Positions 27,673 through 36,943 of a stretch of 64,000 nucleotides of DNA are shown one piece after another; position 1 is the first letter of the stretch; every line of letters begins with the position of its first letter. The stretch is from Bacteroidia bacterium (GTDB taxonomy: Bacteria; Bacteroidota; Bacteroidia; B-17B0; Aurantibacillaceae): assembly GCA_016787705.1 (NCBI GenBank), contig JAEUTP010000018.1, forward strand, positions 1 to 64,000. The letters run 5' to 3'. The notes beneath the pieces are model-generated. The model was not told the origin of the DNA. It was given only the letters and a program-made list of their open reading frames with translations, and ran no database searches. Position numbers and translations under genes: made by a program.

Positions 27673-30600
27673 CTAATAATCTAAGTTACCGTAATCTAAT
27701 TTTTTTCTTTGGATGGCTAATACTAATCTTAAGATCAAAATAAAGAACGGAATATACATTGTTGCTTTTGGCAGATCAAAATGATTTAAGATGATCGTTG
27801 ATTTACGTTTTAATCTTTCTGTTATTAAATACATAGAAGGAATTAATAACAACGTAAGAATAGTTGCGAAAATCAAACCGAAAATCATTGTCCAGCTTAA
27901 CGGTCCCCAGAATACAACGCTATCACCACCAAAGAAGATATGCGGATTTAATTCAGAAAATAATGTTTCGAAATTGATATTTAAACCAACTGCTAAGGGA
28001 ATTAAACCAAGAATAGCAGCAATAGCGGTAAGAATTACCGGTGTCATACGCGTGCGACCGGCTTCAACAGTAGCCTCATATAAGCTCATACCACCTTCAC
28101 GCGCAAACTCTGCAAACTCAACCAATAAAATACCATTACGCACCACTATACCGCCCAATGCTATGATACCTACACCTGTCATAATGATACTCATATCCAT
28201 CTTAAACGCAGCCACACCAATCAATACACCAATGATACTGAATAAGATCTCTGATAGGATGATCAATGGTTTACCTAACGAATTAAATAAGCCAACTAAC
28301 ACCAATAACATTAAACCAATGGCGATACCCATTGCGCGACCTAAGAAGCCCATGGTCTCCGCCTGGTCTTCGGCCTGGCCACCAAACTTAACGGTAACAC
28401 CGCTTGTTGGTTTGTATTCTTTAATTGCCTTGGTAACTTTTTCGGCAACCTCGTTAGGGTTATAACCTTCTTTAACATCGCTGGATAATGTTATTATACG
28501 CGTATTGTTTTTACGTTTAATACCGGCATAAGTATAGTCATAATGTATATTGCTTACTGCAGATAACGGTACGCTTCTTACCGCACCACCCATATTCATA
28601 TCACGATAGTTGATTTTTAAGTTACGGATAGTTTCAATATCAATACGTTGATCGTATTTAAAACGAAGGTTTACGGGGTATTCATCATCTGTATCTCTGA
28701 ATTTAGTTGCCTCGTATCCAAATACGGCGCTGCGTATTTCAAATGCCAATTGTTGCGTTGATAAACCTTCACGCTGAGCGCGTTCACGATCGATATCAAA
28801 AACAATCTCAGGTTTATTGCTTACGAAATCTGATTTCAAATTATCAACACCCTCGATTTTAGCATTAATCAGGAATTTTTTTACCGCCGCGGCATTATCA
28901 GCCAGTGCTTTAAAATCATCGCCTGTTACTTCAATAGTAATTGGTTTTGCCTGTGGCGGACCGGCTTGTTCTTTATTAACTGTAATTTCAACGCCAGGTA
29001 ATTGCCAATCAAGTGCTTGTAATTTTGAAAGATACTCTGAAGTAGATTTACCATGACGTTCTTCAAATTCAACAAAGTTAATAGCGATCTTGCCTTTGTT
29101 AGGGTAAGAGTTCTGATCTCCATCCTGCGGATCGGTTACACCAATAGTTACATTAGAGATCATGGATTCTACAACAGGATCGTTCTGATCAATTACAGTA
29201 TACACTTTCTTTTCTACTTTTCTCATTACTGCGTTAGTTACAGATGGATCTGTACCCTCAGGCAGTTTTACGTAAACATAAACGTTGTTAGGATCGCCTT
29301 GGGGAAAGAAAACAACTTTAGGCCCGCGCGCTGCAAAGAACATAAACGAAAAAACAAATAAAACTAAAACAGCAACTAAAGGCCTCCAAGGTTTACGAAG
29401 GCACCATTGAAGTACTTTTGTATAACGGTTAACAAAGCCTGGCCAGATACGGAATTGCCAAGCTTCAATAGCTTTGTATAACCATAACCTGTGTAATACC
29501 AAAAAGAAAGCCAGGAATATAATAAAGTTACCTACGCCAACATGTCCGCTCATATAACTTAATAAAGCAACTACTGCATAAAGAACTAATTGCATTCTTG
29601 CTTTTTTATTTATTTTACCATAATTGCTATGTTCTTCTTCGTGCGATTTCATAAAATCAACCGCAAATACGGGATTAATAATGTAGGCAACAAAGAGGGA
29701 TGCGAGCAGGGATATAATTAAGGTTATAGGTAAAAAGTACATGAACTTACCAATAATACCTGTCCAGAATGCCAAAGGAATAAATGGCGCAAGGGTTGTA
29801 ATGGTGCCTGAAAGTACAGGCATGAACACTTCACCTGCCGCCATTTTTGCAGCTGTTTTAATATCACGCTTACCATTCTCAAACAAACGGTGCGTATTTT
29901 CAATTACCACAATAGCGTCATCTACCACAATACCAAGAGCAAGAAGGAAAGCAAAGAGTACGATCATGTTAAACGAGAAGCCAATGCTTGGCATTACTAA
30001 AAACGCAATGAACATTGACAATGGTACCGAGAGTGCCACAAATAAAGCGTTGGTAACACCCATAAAAAACATTAATACAATGGTTACCAGAATAAAACCA
30101 ATAATAATAGTATTAATCAAATCCTGCAAAGTTGTTTTTGTTTTCGCGCTTTGGTCACCGCTAATGCTTATTTCAAGTCCTTCAGGCAACTTGCCTTTTT
30201 TCATTTCGGCAATTTTCTTTTTGATATTATCGGCAGCATCAATTAAGTTTTCACCCGAACGTTTAATAATGTTCAATGTAATAACATTTTGTCCTTTTGA
30301 GCTGGAGTAGCTTTCCTTTTCTTTAAAACCATCCTTTACTTCGGCAACATCTTTTAAAAATAATTTGGCGCCAACAGCGGATGTAATAATGATGTTCTCA
30401 ATTTCTTTGGGATCTTTAAATTCGCCTTTTATACTTAAAGTTGGTTTCATACCTTCAAGCGGCAAGTTACCACCCGTTATAGAAAGGTTTTCACGGGCAA
30501 TCGCCCCCGCAATGTCCTGGAAGGTCAATTGGGCAGCCTGCATTTTGTATGCGTCCACATTTACCTGGATCTCGCGGTCTAAAGCACCAACAATTTTCAC

Positions 30601-31137
30601 TTCGTTAATCTCTTTTAAGCCTTCAATCTCGTCCTGCAAATCTTCAGCATATTCTTTCATTTGCTTAAGGTCATAATTACCAGCAAGGTTAATGTACATA
30701 ATAGGAATCTCTGAAAAGGCGATCTCTTTTATCATTGGTTCTTTGGTAAGTGTAGCCGGCATATCGGCGCGGGCCTCATCTACCGCATCTTTTACCTTTT
30801 GTTTGGCCACATCTACTTTTACATCTGTTCTAAATTCAACAATAATAACCGAAACGTCTTGTAAGGAAGTACTGTTGAATTTTTTAATTCCCGAAATACC
30901 TTTTAAGCGTTTTTCAATTGGCTTTGTAATAGTATTCTCGATATTTGTTGGCGAGTTACCCCAGTTAATTGTGCTTACATAAATAGTTGGAACGGTGATA
31001 TCAGGAAAATTCTCTTTTGGAAGAGAGTTGTAAGCCATAATACCTGCAAGAGTAATAAAAATGGTGATCAGGTAGACCGTCATTTTATTATCTATTGCCC
31101 AGCTGGATGGTTTAAATTCTTTTATTTTATCTAACAT
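27673..31137 (-). CDS. RND efflux transporter, inner-membrane subunit (AcrB/HAE1 type)
   Basis: 1154 residues, longer than AcrB (~1050). It shows the N-terminal YLITIFITLAGIMAY helix, periplasmic porter domains, the GIVVDDAIVVIEN motif in TM4 with its paired Asp residues and the second half with GGIVVRNGILLVEFA. An inserted hydrophobic stretch of about 60 residues lies around 500-570 between the two halves. It expels drugs, bile salts or metals using the proton gradient with the adaptor and outer-membrane factor encoded upstream in the same operon. Substrate class cannot be read with confidence. Confidence 0.9.
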   Translation of the reverse strand: MLDKIKEFKPSSWAIDNKMTVYLITIFITLAGIMAYNSLPKENFPDITVPTIYVSTINWGNSPTNIENTITKPIEKRLKGISGIKKFNSTSLQDVSVIIVEFRTDVKVDVAKQKVKDAVDEARADMPATLTKEPMIKEIAFSEIPIMYINLAGNYDLKQMKEYAEDLQDEIEGLKEINEVKIVGALDREIQVNVDAYKMQAAQLTFQDIAGAIARENLSITGGNLPLEGMKPTLSIKGEFKDPKEIENIIITSAVGAKLFLKDVAEVKDGFKEKESYSSSKGQNVITLNIIKRSGENLIDAADNIKKKIAEMKKGKLPEGLEISISGDQSAKTKTTLQDLINTIIIGFILVTIVLMFFMGVTNALFVALSVPLSMFIAFLVMPSIGFSFNMIVLFAFLLALGIVVDDAIVVIENTHRLFENGKRDIKTAAKMAAGEVFMPVLSGTITTLAPFIPLAFWTGIIGKFMYFLPITLIISLLASLFVAYIINPVFAVDFMKSHEEEHSNYGKINKKARMQLVLYAVVALLSYMSGHVGVGNFIIFLAFFLVLHRLWLYKAIEAWQFRIWPGFVNRYTKVLQWCLRKPWRPLVAVLVLFVFSFMFFAARGPKVVFFPQGDPNNVYVYVKLPEGTDPSVTNAVMRKVEKKVYTVIDQNDPVVESMISNVTIGVTDPQDGDQNSYPNKGKIAINFVEFEERHGKSTSEYLSKLQALDWQLPGVEITVNKEQAGPPQAKPITIEVTGDDFKALADNAAAVKKFLINAKIEGVDNLKSDFVSNKPEIVFDIDRERAQREGLSTQQLAFEIRSAVFGYEATKFRDTDDEYPVNLRFKYDQRIDIETIRNLKINYRDMNMGGAVRSVPLSAVSNIHYDYTYAGIKRKNNTRIITLSSDVKEGYNPNEVAEKVTKAIKEYKPTSGVTVKFGGQAEDQAETMGFLGRAMGIAIGLMLLVLVGLFNSLGKPLIILSEILFSIIGVLIGVAAFKMDMSIIMTGVGIIALGGIVVRNGILLVEFAEFAREGGMSLYEATVEAGRTRMTPVILTAIAAILGLIPLAVGLNINFETLFSELNPHIFFGGDSVVFWGPLSWTMIFGLIFATILTLLLIPSMYLITERLKRKSTIILNHFDLPKATMYIPFFILILRLVLAIQRKKLDYGNLDY

Positions 31138-31175
31138 AATTTGTAGTTTTTATTTTAACACTTATGTGAATTAGT

Positions 31176-32282
31176 CTAGCCTTTTGTTGTTTTAACAGCG
31201 GCTCCTTCTATAACAAGATCATAACCTTCTGTAATCATAAGGTCGCCTTCTTTTAACCCGCTTGTTACTTCAGCCATACCGTTATATTCGCGACCTATTT
31301 TCACTACTTTTTTAACCGCTTTACCATTTTCAACTACCATCACAAAACTTTCGTCGGCACCTTTTTGAACATATTTTACAGGAACAATTATTTCAGGTTT
31401 TTCTGATTTGTAATCATTGATCTTTAATCTTGCAACCATATTTGGGTGATACTCTTTATTGCCATCCAATAAAACCTCAACACCAAATGTTCTTGTTAAA
31501 TTATTAATACCTCTTGAAGCGTAGTGAACTTTTGAGGTCAAAGAATCTTTCATGTCAGGAAAAAGAACCAATACTTCGTTACCTGTTTTTACACGAGCCG
31601 TATAAGCTTCTGCAACATCGGCCTTCACCTTTAGGTTAGAAAAATTAATAACGCTGATAGCACCCATTCCCGGAGCAATTGCCTGACCTACCTTAATATT
31701 TAAATTATCTACTGTACCGTTTATTGGAGAAATGATCTTACTCATACGAACTTGTTCCTGCATGGTAGCCATTTTATTTTCAAGACTCTCTTTATTTGTC
31801 TTGCTTTGTAAAAACTGTATCTCAGTTCCTATTTTTTGGTCCCACAAGCTTTTTTGCTTTTCGTAAACCTGTTTTGCAAGATCTAAATTCGTTTGCAGAT
31901 CATTCATTTGCTGGTAAATTGCGCGCGCATCCGTTTCGGCCAGTACCTGGCCTTTACTTACCTCATCACCCACTTTTACATTTATTTTAGTAACCGTGCC
32001 CGGCATTTCAGAAGAAAGCGCAACGTTCTCATCAGCGTCAATGCGGCCTTGTATCTCGATATAGGTTTTAAATACTTTGGCTTCTACAGGCAAAGCAACA
32101 ACTTCCATAGCTTTTTCTTTTTTGGTAGTGTCTGTTTTAGCCAATTCTTCTTCGATAGACGCTATTTTAGTTTCTAACTCTGTTTTTTGCTTTTTCAGCT
32201 TTTCTAATTCTGCTTTTTTATCTCCGCCACCGCAAGCTGATATTAAAGCAACCATTACAAGTATTAAGATTGAATTTTTCAT
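31176..32282 (-). CDS. RND efflux periplasmic adaptor lipoprotein
   Basis: 368 residues from the ATG at 32282; a longer frame starts with a TTG upstream and adds a non-hydrophobic lysine-rich leader, so it is rejected. The lipoprotein signal ends in ALISAC. A long coiled coil (AELEKLKKQKTELETKIASI) is followed by the biotinyl-lipoyl-like hairpin (MPGTVTKINVKVGDEVSKGQ) and beta-barrel and membrane-proximal domains (GREYNGMAEVTSGLKEGD). It bridges the RND pump and the TolC channel. Confidence 0.9.
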   Translation of the reverse strand: MKNSILILVMVALISACGGGDKKAELEKLKKQKTELETKIASIEEELAKTDTTKKEKAMEVVALPVEAKVFKTYIEIQGRIDADENVALSSEMPGTVTKINVKVGDEVSKGQVLAETDARAIYQQMNDLQTNLDLAKQVYEKQKSLWDQKIGTEIQFLQSKTNKESLENKMATMQEQVRMSKIISPINGTVDNLNIKVGQAIAPGMGAISVINFSNLKVKADVAEAYTARVKTGNEVLVLFPDMKDSLTSKVHYASRGINNLTRTFGVEVLLDGNKEYHPNMVARLKINDYKSEKPEIIVPVKYVQKGADESFVMVVENGKAVKKVVKIGREYNGMAEVTSGLKEGDLMITEGYDLVIEGAAVKTTKG

Positions 32283-32325
32283 TTTATTATTATTTAAAAT
32301 TGTGGTTATATAATTTTTCTTTTTT

Positions 32326-33684
32326 TTATTTTGCAAGATCGCCGATTGCTTTTTGATAATCGATCTTAGCTATCATCATGTCATAAAGAGAGCCATAATA
32401 ATTTACCTGAGCAGTGATCATTTGCGTTTGCGCTAATGTTACTTCTATACTGCTACCAACGCCGGCTTCATACTTCTTTTGCGCAACTTCGTATACGTGG
32501 CTTGCAAGATCCATGTTTTTCTTTTGATTTGTAAAATTTATATAAGCCGATTTATAATTTATACTTGAGGTTAATATCTCAGCTTCACTATTCATTTGAA
32601 TCATACGAAGATTATTGCTGTTTTTTAGTGAAGCAATTTTAGCTTGTTGAATTTTATAATGACGTTGAAACCCATCAAAAATATTTATGTTTAATGTTGC
32701 GCCGATTATAGCTATCTTAAACCATTTATTGGTGGGGTCGTTATTGTTATTAGAAAAGAAGTCGAACTCGTTTCTTTGTTTGTTAAACTGGTATGAACCA
32801 TAGGCAGCAAGTGTTGGCATATAACCCCATTTTAAACGTTTAACATCAAGATCTAAAAAAGATTGTTGAGCCTGCGCCAACTGATAATCAGGTCGACGTG
32901 TTATATCGGCTTTAGGATTTAAGTCCTCAAATTGATTTACATCCTGAGAAAGGCTGTCCGTTAAATTAATTGGATCGTTAATATTATAACCCATCTGAAA
33001 CTTTAGCATAGCTTCAATATTTGCAAGACTTCTAACAGCCTTATCTCTTTCTAATACAAAATTATTATATTCTACTTCCTGTCTTTCAACATCAATTAAT
33101 TCTACCAAACCTTGTTTATTACCGGCTTTAGCATTTTCGTAAGTTACTTTTGTTCTTACCACATTCGCTTCCAATAGTTTTATCCTGTCTTTAGTAATAA
33201 CATATAAATAATATGCTTTAGCTACCTGCGCAGTTAATTCTGATTTATTGCGGGTAACACTAATTTTAGATAAGTTCATAAATACTTTTGAACCTTTAAG
33301 TGCAAAAATATAATCACTGCTAAATATGAGTTGTGAAGCGCTAACACCTGCAGTGGCATTATATTTTGTACCAAATTTTACAGGTATAAAACTTCCCGCA
33401 GGGCCACCAAATATCTGACCTGGCAATAAAGAAGTTGGGATCTCAAGATAATCCTTAATATCTACACTTCCGTTTACTTGTGGCAATCCCAGCCCACGTA
33501 CTTCTTTGCGTTTTGCTTCAGCACTTTCGTAATCCAACTCAGCATTTAAATAATTAGGACTGTGTTTTAGCGCATACTCAATAGATTGCTGCAAACTAAA
33601 GTTGCCTGATGTGGCTTCCTGGGCCCTGATGTTAGCACATACTATTAAGGCAAAAAGCAGTGCGTATTTTTTTAACTGTGTCAT
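32326..33684 (-). CDS. TolC-like outer membrane efflux protein
   Basis: 452 residues with a signal peptide ending ANIRAQ. The duplicated TolC helical/beta pattern is visible: LQQSIEYALKHSPNYLNAELDYESAEAKRKE at the first half and a second repeat around SFLDLDVKRLKWGYMP. It forms the outer-membrane channel of the tripartite pump encoded with it. It lies 11 bp after the TetR gene stop. Confidence 0.9.
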   Translation of the reverse strand: MTQLKKYALLFALIVCANIRAQEATSGNFSLQQSIEYALKHSPNYLNAELDYESAEAKRKEVRGLGLPQVNGSVDIKDYLEIPTSLLPGQIFGGPAGSFIPVKFGTKYNATAGVSASQLIFSSDYIFALKGSKVFMNLSKISVTRNKSELTAQVAKAYYLYVITKDRIKLLEANVVRTKVTYENAKAGNKQGLVELIDVERQEVEYNNFVLERDKAVRSLANIEAMLKFQMGYNINDPINLTDSLSQDVNQFEDLNPKADITRRPDYQLAQAQQSFLDLDVKRLKWGYMPTLAAYGSYQFNKQRNEFDFFSNNNNDPTNKWFKIAIIGATLNINIFDGFQRHYKIQQAKIASLKNSNNLRMIQMNSEAEILTSSINYKSAYINFTNQKKNMDLASHVYEVAQKKYEAGVGSSIEVTLAQTQMITAQVNYYGSLYDMMIAKIDYQKAIGDLAK

Positions 33685-33695
33685 ATATATAATTT

Positions 33696-34313
33696 TTATT
33701 CTTCTTCTTCTTTTATTTTTTTGTAATTGTTGATGAGTTTATGTCCTTTCATGGTACAAATTCCGTAAGCAAAAAGATCCAATATCAACTCCGATGTTTT
33801 AATGAAACTTATTCTCTCAAAAGAAAAATAACCTCCAAACATTAACATATCTATTTGCGCCAGGCGATAACGTGCAGTAAATTCTACATCAATATCGGCC
33901 CTGTAAATACCCAGTTCTTTTCCACGCTTAATATTGATAAGCACATTTTTGTATGCACAATCTTCTTTAAAGCTTTGAAAGCGTTTAAAAGCGGTTGGAT
34001 AGAATTTTTGCAGATCCAGGAAAAAAATGGGGTTGATGTTTTGCATCAATTCTCTCATTTTAGTAGAAATTAACATAATTTCATGGATGGGATCTTTGGC
34101 ATCTTCGTTCATTTTATTGAATTGATACTCCTCAAGCAACAATACATTATCGCATAATTGGTTTACCAGGTCATCTTTTTCTTTATAAAATTGGTATATC
34201 GTTTTTTTAGACATACCCAGCTCTTTCGCAATGTCATCCATGGTTACACGCTTAATGCCATACTTAAAAAATAAGGCTAAGGCTGTTTTTTGGATCTTTT
34301 CTTGTGCTTCCAT
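33696..34313 (-). CDS. TetR family regulator of the efflux operon
   Basis: 205 residues. The N-terminal helix-turn-helix is seen in RVTMDDIAKELGMSKKTIYQFYKEKDDLV, the usual TetR motif at residues 19-48. It is the first gene of the minus-strand efflux operon, and an 8-bp inverted repeat overlaps its own promoter (34330-34366), consistent with autorepression. The effector ligand is unknown. Confidence 0.88.
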   Translation of the reverse strand: MEAQEKIQKTALALFFKYGIKRVTMDDIAKELGMSKKTIYQFYKEKDDLVNQLCDNVLLLEEYQFNKMNEDAKDPIHEIMLISTKMRELMQNINPIFFLDLQKFYPTAFKRFQSFKEDCAYKNVLINIKRGKELGIYRADIDVEFTARYRLAQIDMLMFGGYFSFERISFIKTSELILDLFAYGICTMKGHKLINNYKKIKEEEE

Positions 34314-34329
34314 TTTTCGATTTCGGGGA

Positions 34330-34366
34330 CAAAACTACGGAAACTTCTATTGTCTCACAAGTTTCC
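34330..34366 (-). promoter_or_regulatory. Promoter and TetR operator of the efflux operon
   Basis: On the minus strand, a TTG (34358-34360) and TAGTTTTG (34337-34330) are 20 nt apart and form a Bacteroidota-type promoter. Between them lies a perfect inverted repeat, GGAAACTT (34339-34346) and AAGTTTCC (34359-34366), with a 12-nt spacer. TetR binding here would block transcription of tetR and the pump genes. Confidence 0.7.
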
Positions 34367-34401
34367 ATTAAAAAATATTTTTTCGCATCTTTACAGTCTG
34401 A

Positions 34402-35268
34402 ATGGTAGATAAAAAAAATACCCGTTTACAAAGATTTGGTGCGTTTTTGCGCAATAAATACCGCCTGGTTATCTTAAACGACAGTACTTTTGGCGAGAAG
34501 GTATCGCTACGTTTATCGCCACTAGGCTTAATTATTGGAATTTCTGCCATAACTATAGTAATGACAACCCTTGTAATAAGTCTTGTGGCCTTTACGCCTT
34601 TAAGAGAATACATTCCCGGGTATGGTACTGTAAGTGAAAGAAAGGAAATATTGGACCTGAGTCAAAAAGCCGACTCTATGGAGCAAACTTTAGAGGCAAG
34701 AGCAGCCTATATGCAAAGTATTTTAAATGTGTTAAATGAAAAATTTGAAACAAAACCTGAAAAACCAAAAAAAGATACAACCGGCAAATACGCAAAAATA
34801 GATACCAAAGCCAGCCCTAATGATATTGAATTTAGAAACGATTATGAACTTAATAAAAACAATTCAATAGCTACAAAAGCAAAATACAAAGGCTTAAGCG
34901 ATCTTGTATTTTTTACACCTGCAAAAGGGCTAATTACCGAATCGTTTAATTTATCGCAAAACCATTATGGTTTGGATATTGTAACCAAGGCAGATGAAAC
35001 AGTTAAATCTACTTTAGACGGAACAATTGTATTTACAGGTTTTTCTGCAGAGGATGGTAATATCATACAAGTACAACACAGTAATAATCTTACAAGCATT
35101 TACAAACATAATTCTGCTTTATTAAAAAAGACCGGTGATCGGATAAAAGCAGGTGAAGCTATTTCGGTAGTTGGTAATACCGGCGAAAAAAGTAAAGGTC
35201 CGCATTTACATTTTGAATTGTGGTTTGATGGGCAACCTATAAACCCGCAGGATTTTGTTGCTTTTTAA
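34402..35268 (+). CDS. M23 family peptidase (LytM-like), membrane anchored
   Basis: 288 residues. One membrane helix (about residues 42-66) follows a short Lys-rich cytoplasmic tail; a coiled-coil segment (about 78-110) precedes the LytM domain, which has HYGLDIV (zinc His and Asp), and GPHLHFELW near the end with the HxH ligand pair. M23 proteins cut or help remodel peptidoglycan. All zinc ligands seem present, so it may be active. Its 3' end overlaps the convergent O-antigen-ligase-like gene by 32 bp. Confidence 0.87.
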   Translation: MVDKKNTRLQRFGAFLRNKYRLVILNDSTFGEKVSLRLSPLGLIIGISAITIVMTTLVISLVAFTPLREYIPGYGTVSERKEILDLSQKADSMEQTLEARAAYMQSILNVLNEKFETKPEKPKKDTTGKYAKIDTKASPNDIEFRNDYELNKNNSIATKAKYKGLSDLVFFTPAKGLITESFNLSQNHYGLDIVTKADETVKSTLDGTIVFTGFSAEDGNIIQVQHSNNLTSIYKHNSALLKKTGDRIKAGEAISVVGNTGEKSKGPHLHFELWFDGQPINPQDFVAF

Positions 35269-36811
35269 GATAGTACGCCTGTGCGATAAAGATTGAATAA
35301 AAGAAAGCGTAAAAGCTTAATCCTGCCTGAGTTTCTAAAGTATCTTCTAAAATAAACGAGATACACAGTATTAAAAAATACGGCCAGAATAAAATGTGTA
35401 TTTGTTTTTTTAATTTAATTACAGGATAAATAAAACTGAAAAGAAAAATAAGCAAACCAAACATGCCAAGTGAAACTGTAATAGTTATAAATTGATTGTG
35501 CGGTCGTTTAAACCAATCTTTACTTAAGGGTGAATGAGTTTCAACATATGTTTTATTTAATTGGTTTTGCACATCGCCGGTACCAACACCAAACAATAAA
35601 TTGTTTTTGATAATAACGCTTGCCGCCTTCCAAAAATATAAACGCATGGTTAAAGAATGTCCATTAACGCTGCGGTCGTTCATAAACTCATCATACTCCC
35701 AAACAAATTCATAAATGCGCTTTTGCATAAAACCCCATTCAGGATATTTGTAATTGGTAATATTATTCTGAATGTTCTTAAAATCTTCATTACTCAATAA
35801 AGAAATGCCCGCTGAATCTTTATAAAGTCCTTTGCTGGCCATATACCTTATTAAAACATTATAGCGCTGTAAATTGTAAGGCGGTGTATAAGTAAAACTA
35901 TCCTCAGGAAATCTTCTGCTCCATTCTTTTTGCAATTCAATGGTTTGAATATTCATGTACACATAATTACCGTTTTCTTTTTGAGTAGAAATTTCTGAAT
36001 TAAGACAAATATTTCCTGCTGCATTATACATGCGCGGTGAATTCGTTTCTGTTTTTTGCACTACAAGCTGTGAGTTTAAAAAAGAAGTAAAATAATATAT
36101 CATATAACATATAACTCCTAACAGAATTACAATAGAACCTAGCTTAACATATAATTTTTGTTTGAATAAAAAAGAAATCAATGCAAACGCCGAAAGTATT
36201 GATAAGTTTACAAAGCCTGAAGCCAAGCCCAGTGCATACAAACTGAAAATAAAATACAAAAGCAGTATACCAAACAGCATTTTATATACTGTTTTAGCAT
36301 GTTGTAACATAAAATAAAAACAAGAAGCAATAGCAACATTTAAATACAGACCAAGGCGTATATGGCTCATAAACCTCGAAGCATTTCTTGCAACATCATT
36401 TGTATGCAATATATAATTATAAATAAGGCACCAGCCTGTATTTACAGCAGAGCCCGCAATAAAACAGTATAAAAGAATCTTAAATTCTTTTACATCAATT
36501 GGGTTAGAACTAAAAAGAAGACCGGGCAAAAATAATAATGGCAACTTAATGCGAAGATCAGTCAATCCATCGTTTATATTTTCAGTATATAACATACCAA
36601 TTAAATGCAAGAAAAAAATGGAAGTAATAATCCAGAATAATTTATTTGTTTTTAAAAGATTGAATTTTCTTTTATAGTCCCCTTCAATTATCCAGTTGCC
36701 CAATAAAATAAATTGCGGTACACTTGTTGGCACGGAGCCCACCATTAAACCAAAAGCAAGGGAAAAAAGCCCAAACAGGAATAAATATCTATGGATATTT
36801 GGTGAGAACAT
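35237..36811 (-). CDS. O-antigen ligase-like membrane protein (Wzy_C)
   Basis: 524 residues with about 12 membrane segments and one large periplasmic loop (about residues 250-380). The Wzy_C/O-antigen ligase motif is seen around GVGTGDVQNQLNKTY...RPHNQFITITVSLGMFG. Members join or polymerise surface polysaccharides in the inner membrane. Whether it is a ligase, a polymerase or a protein O-glycosyltransferase cannot be told from the sequence. Confidence 0.8.
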   Translation of the reverse strand: MFSPNIHRYLFLFGLFSLAFGLMVGSVPTSVPQFILLGNWIIEGDYKRKFNLLKTNKLFWIITSIFFLHLIGMLYTENINDGLTDLRIKLPLLFLPGLLFSSNPIDVKEFKILLYCFIAGSAVNTGWCLIYNYILHTNDVARNASRFMSHIRLGLYLNVAIASCFYFMLQHAKTVYKMLFGILLLYFIFSLYALGLASGFVNLSILSAFALISFLFKQKLYVKLGSIVILLGVICYMIYYFTSFLNSQLVVQKTETNSPRMYNAAGNICLNSEISTQKENGNYVYMNIQTIELQKEWSRRFPEDSFTYTPPYNLQRYNVLIRYMASKGLYKDSAGISLLSNEDFKNIQNNITNYKYPEWGFMQKRIYEFVWEYDEFMNDRSVNGHSLTMRLYFWKAASVIIKNNLLFGVGTGDVQNQLNKTYVETHSPLSKDWFKRPHNQFITITVSLGMFGLLIFLFSFIYPVIKLKKQIHILFWPYFLILCISFILEDTLETQAGLSFYAFFYSIFIAQAYYLKKQQNPAGL

Positions 36812-36890
36812 GATAATTTATAAAGAAACGAAAAAAAAGAAAATATATTACAAAAAGAAGGCTCAAAAAGTTGAAAAGTAATATCTATGA

Positions 36891-36928
36891 AAAAAGATCC
36901 CGTCTAAAAAAATAAACGGGATCTTTTT
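36891..36928 (-). terminator. Rho-independent terminator after recQ
   Basis: Perfect 13-bp stem AAAAAGATCCCGT (36891-36903) / ACGGGATCTTTTT (36916-36928) with a 12-nt A-rich loop, located 15 bp after the recQ stop on the minus strand. Confidence 0.85.
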
Positions 36929-36943
36929 ATAAATCTTAAAAAA

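Noticed and set aside
27791-28465. A 224-residue plus-strand frame inside the RND pump gene
   Set aside because: It is antisense to the strongly supported AcrB-like gene and has no recognisable domains; several other antisense frames in this gene are the same kind of shadow.
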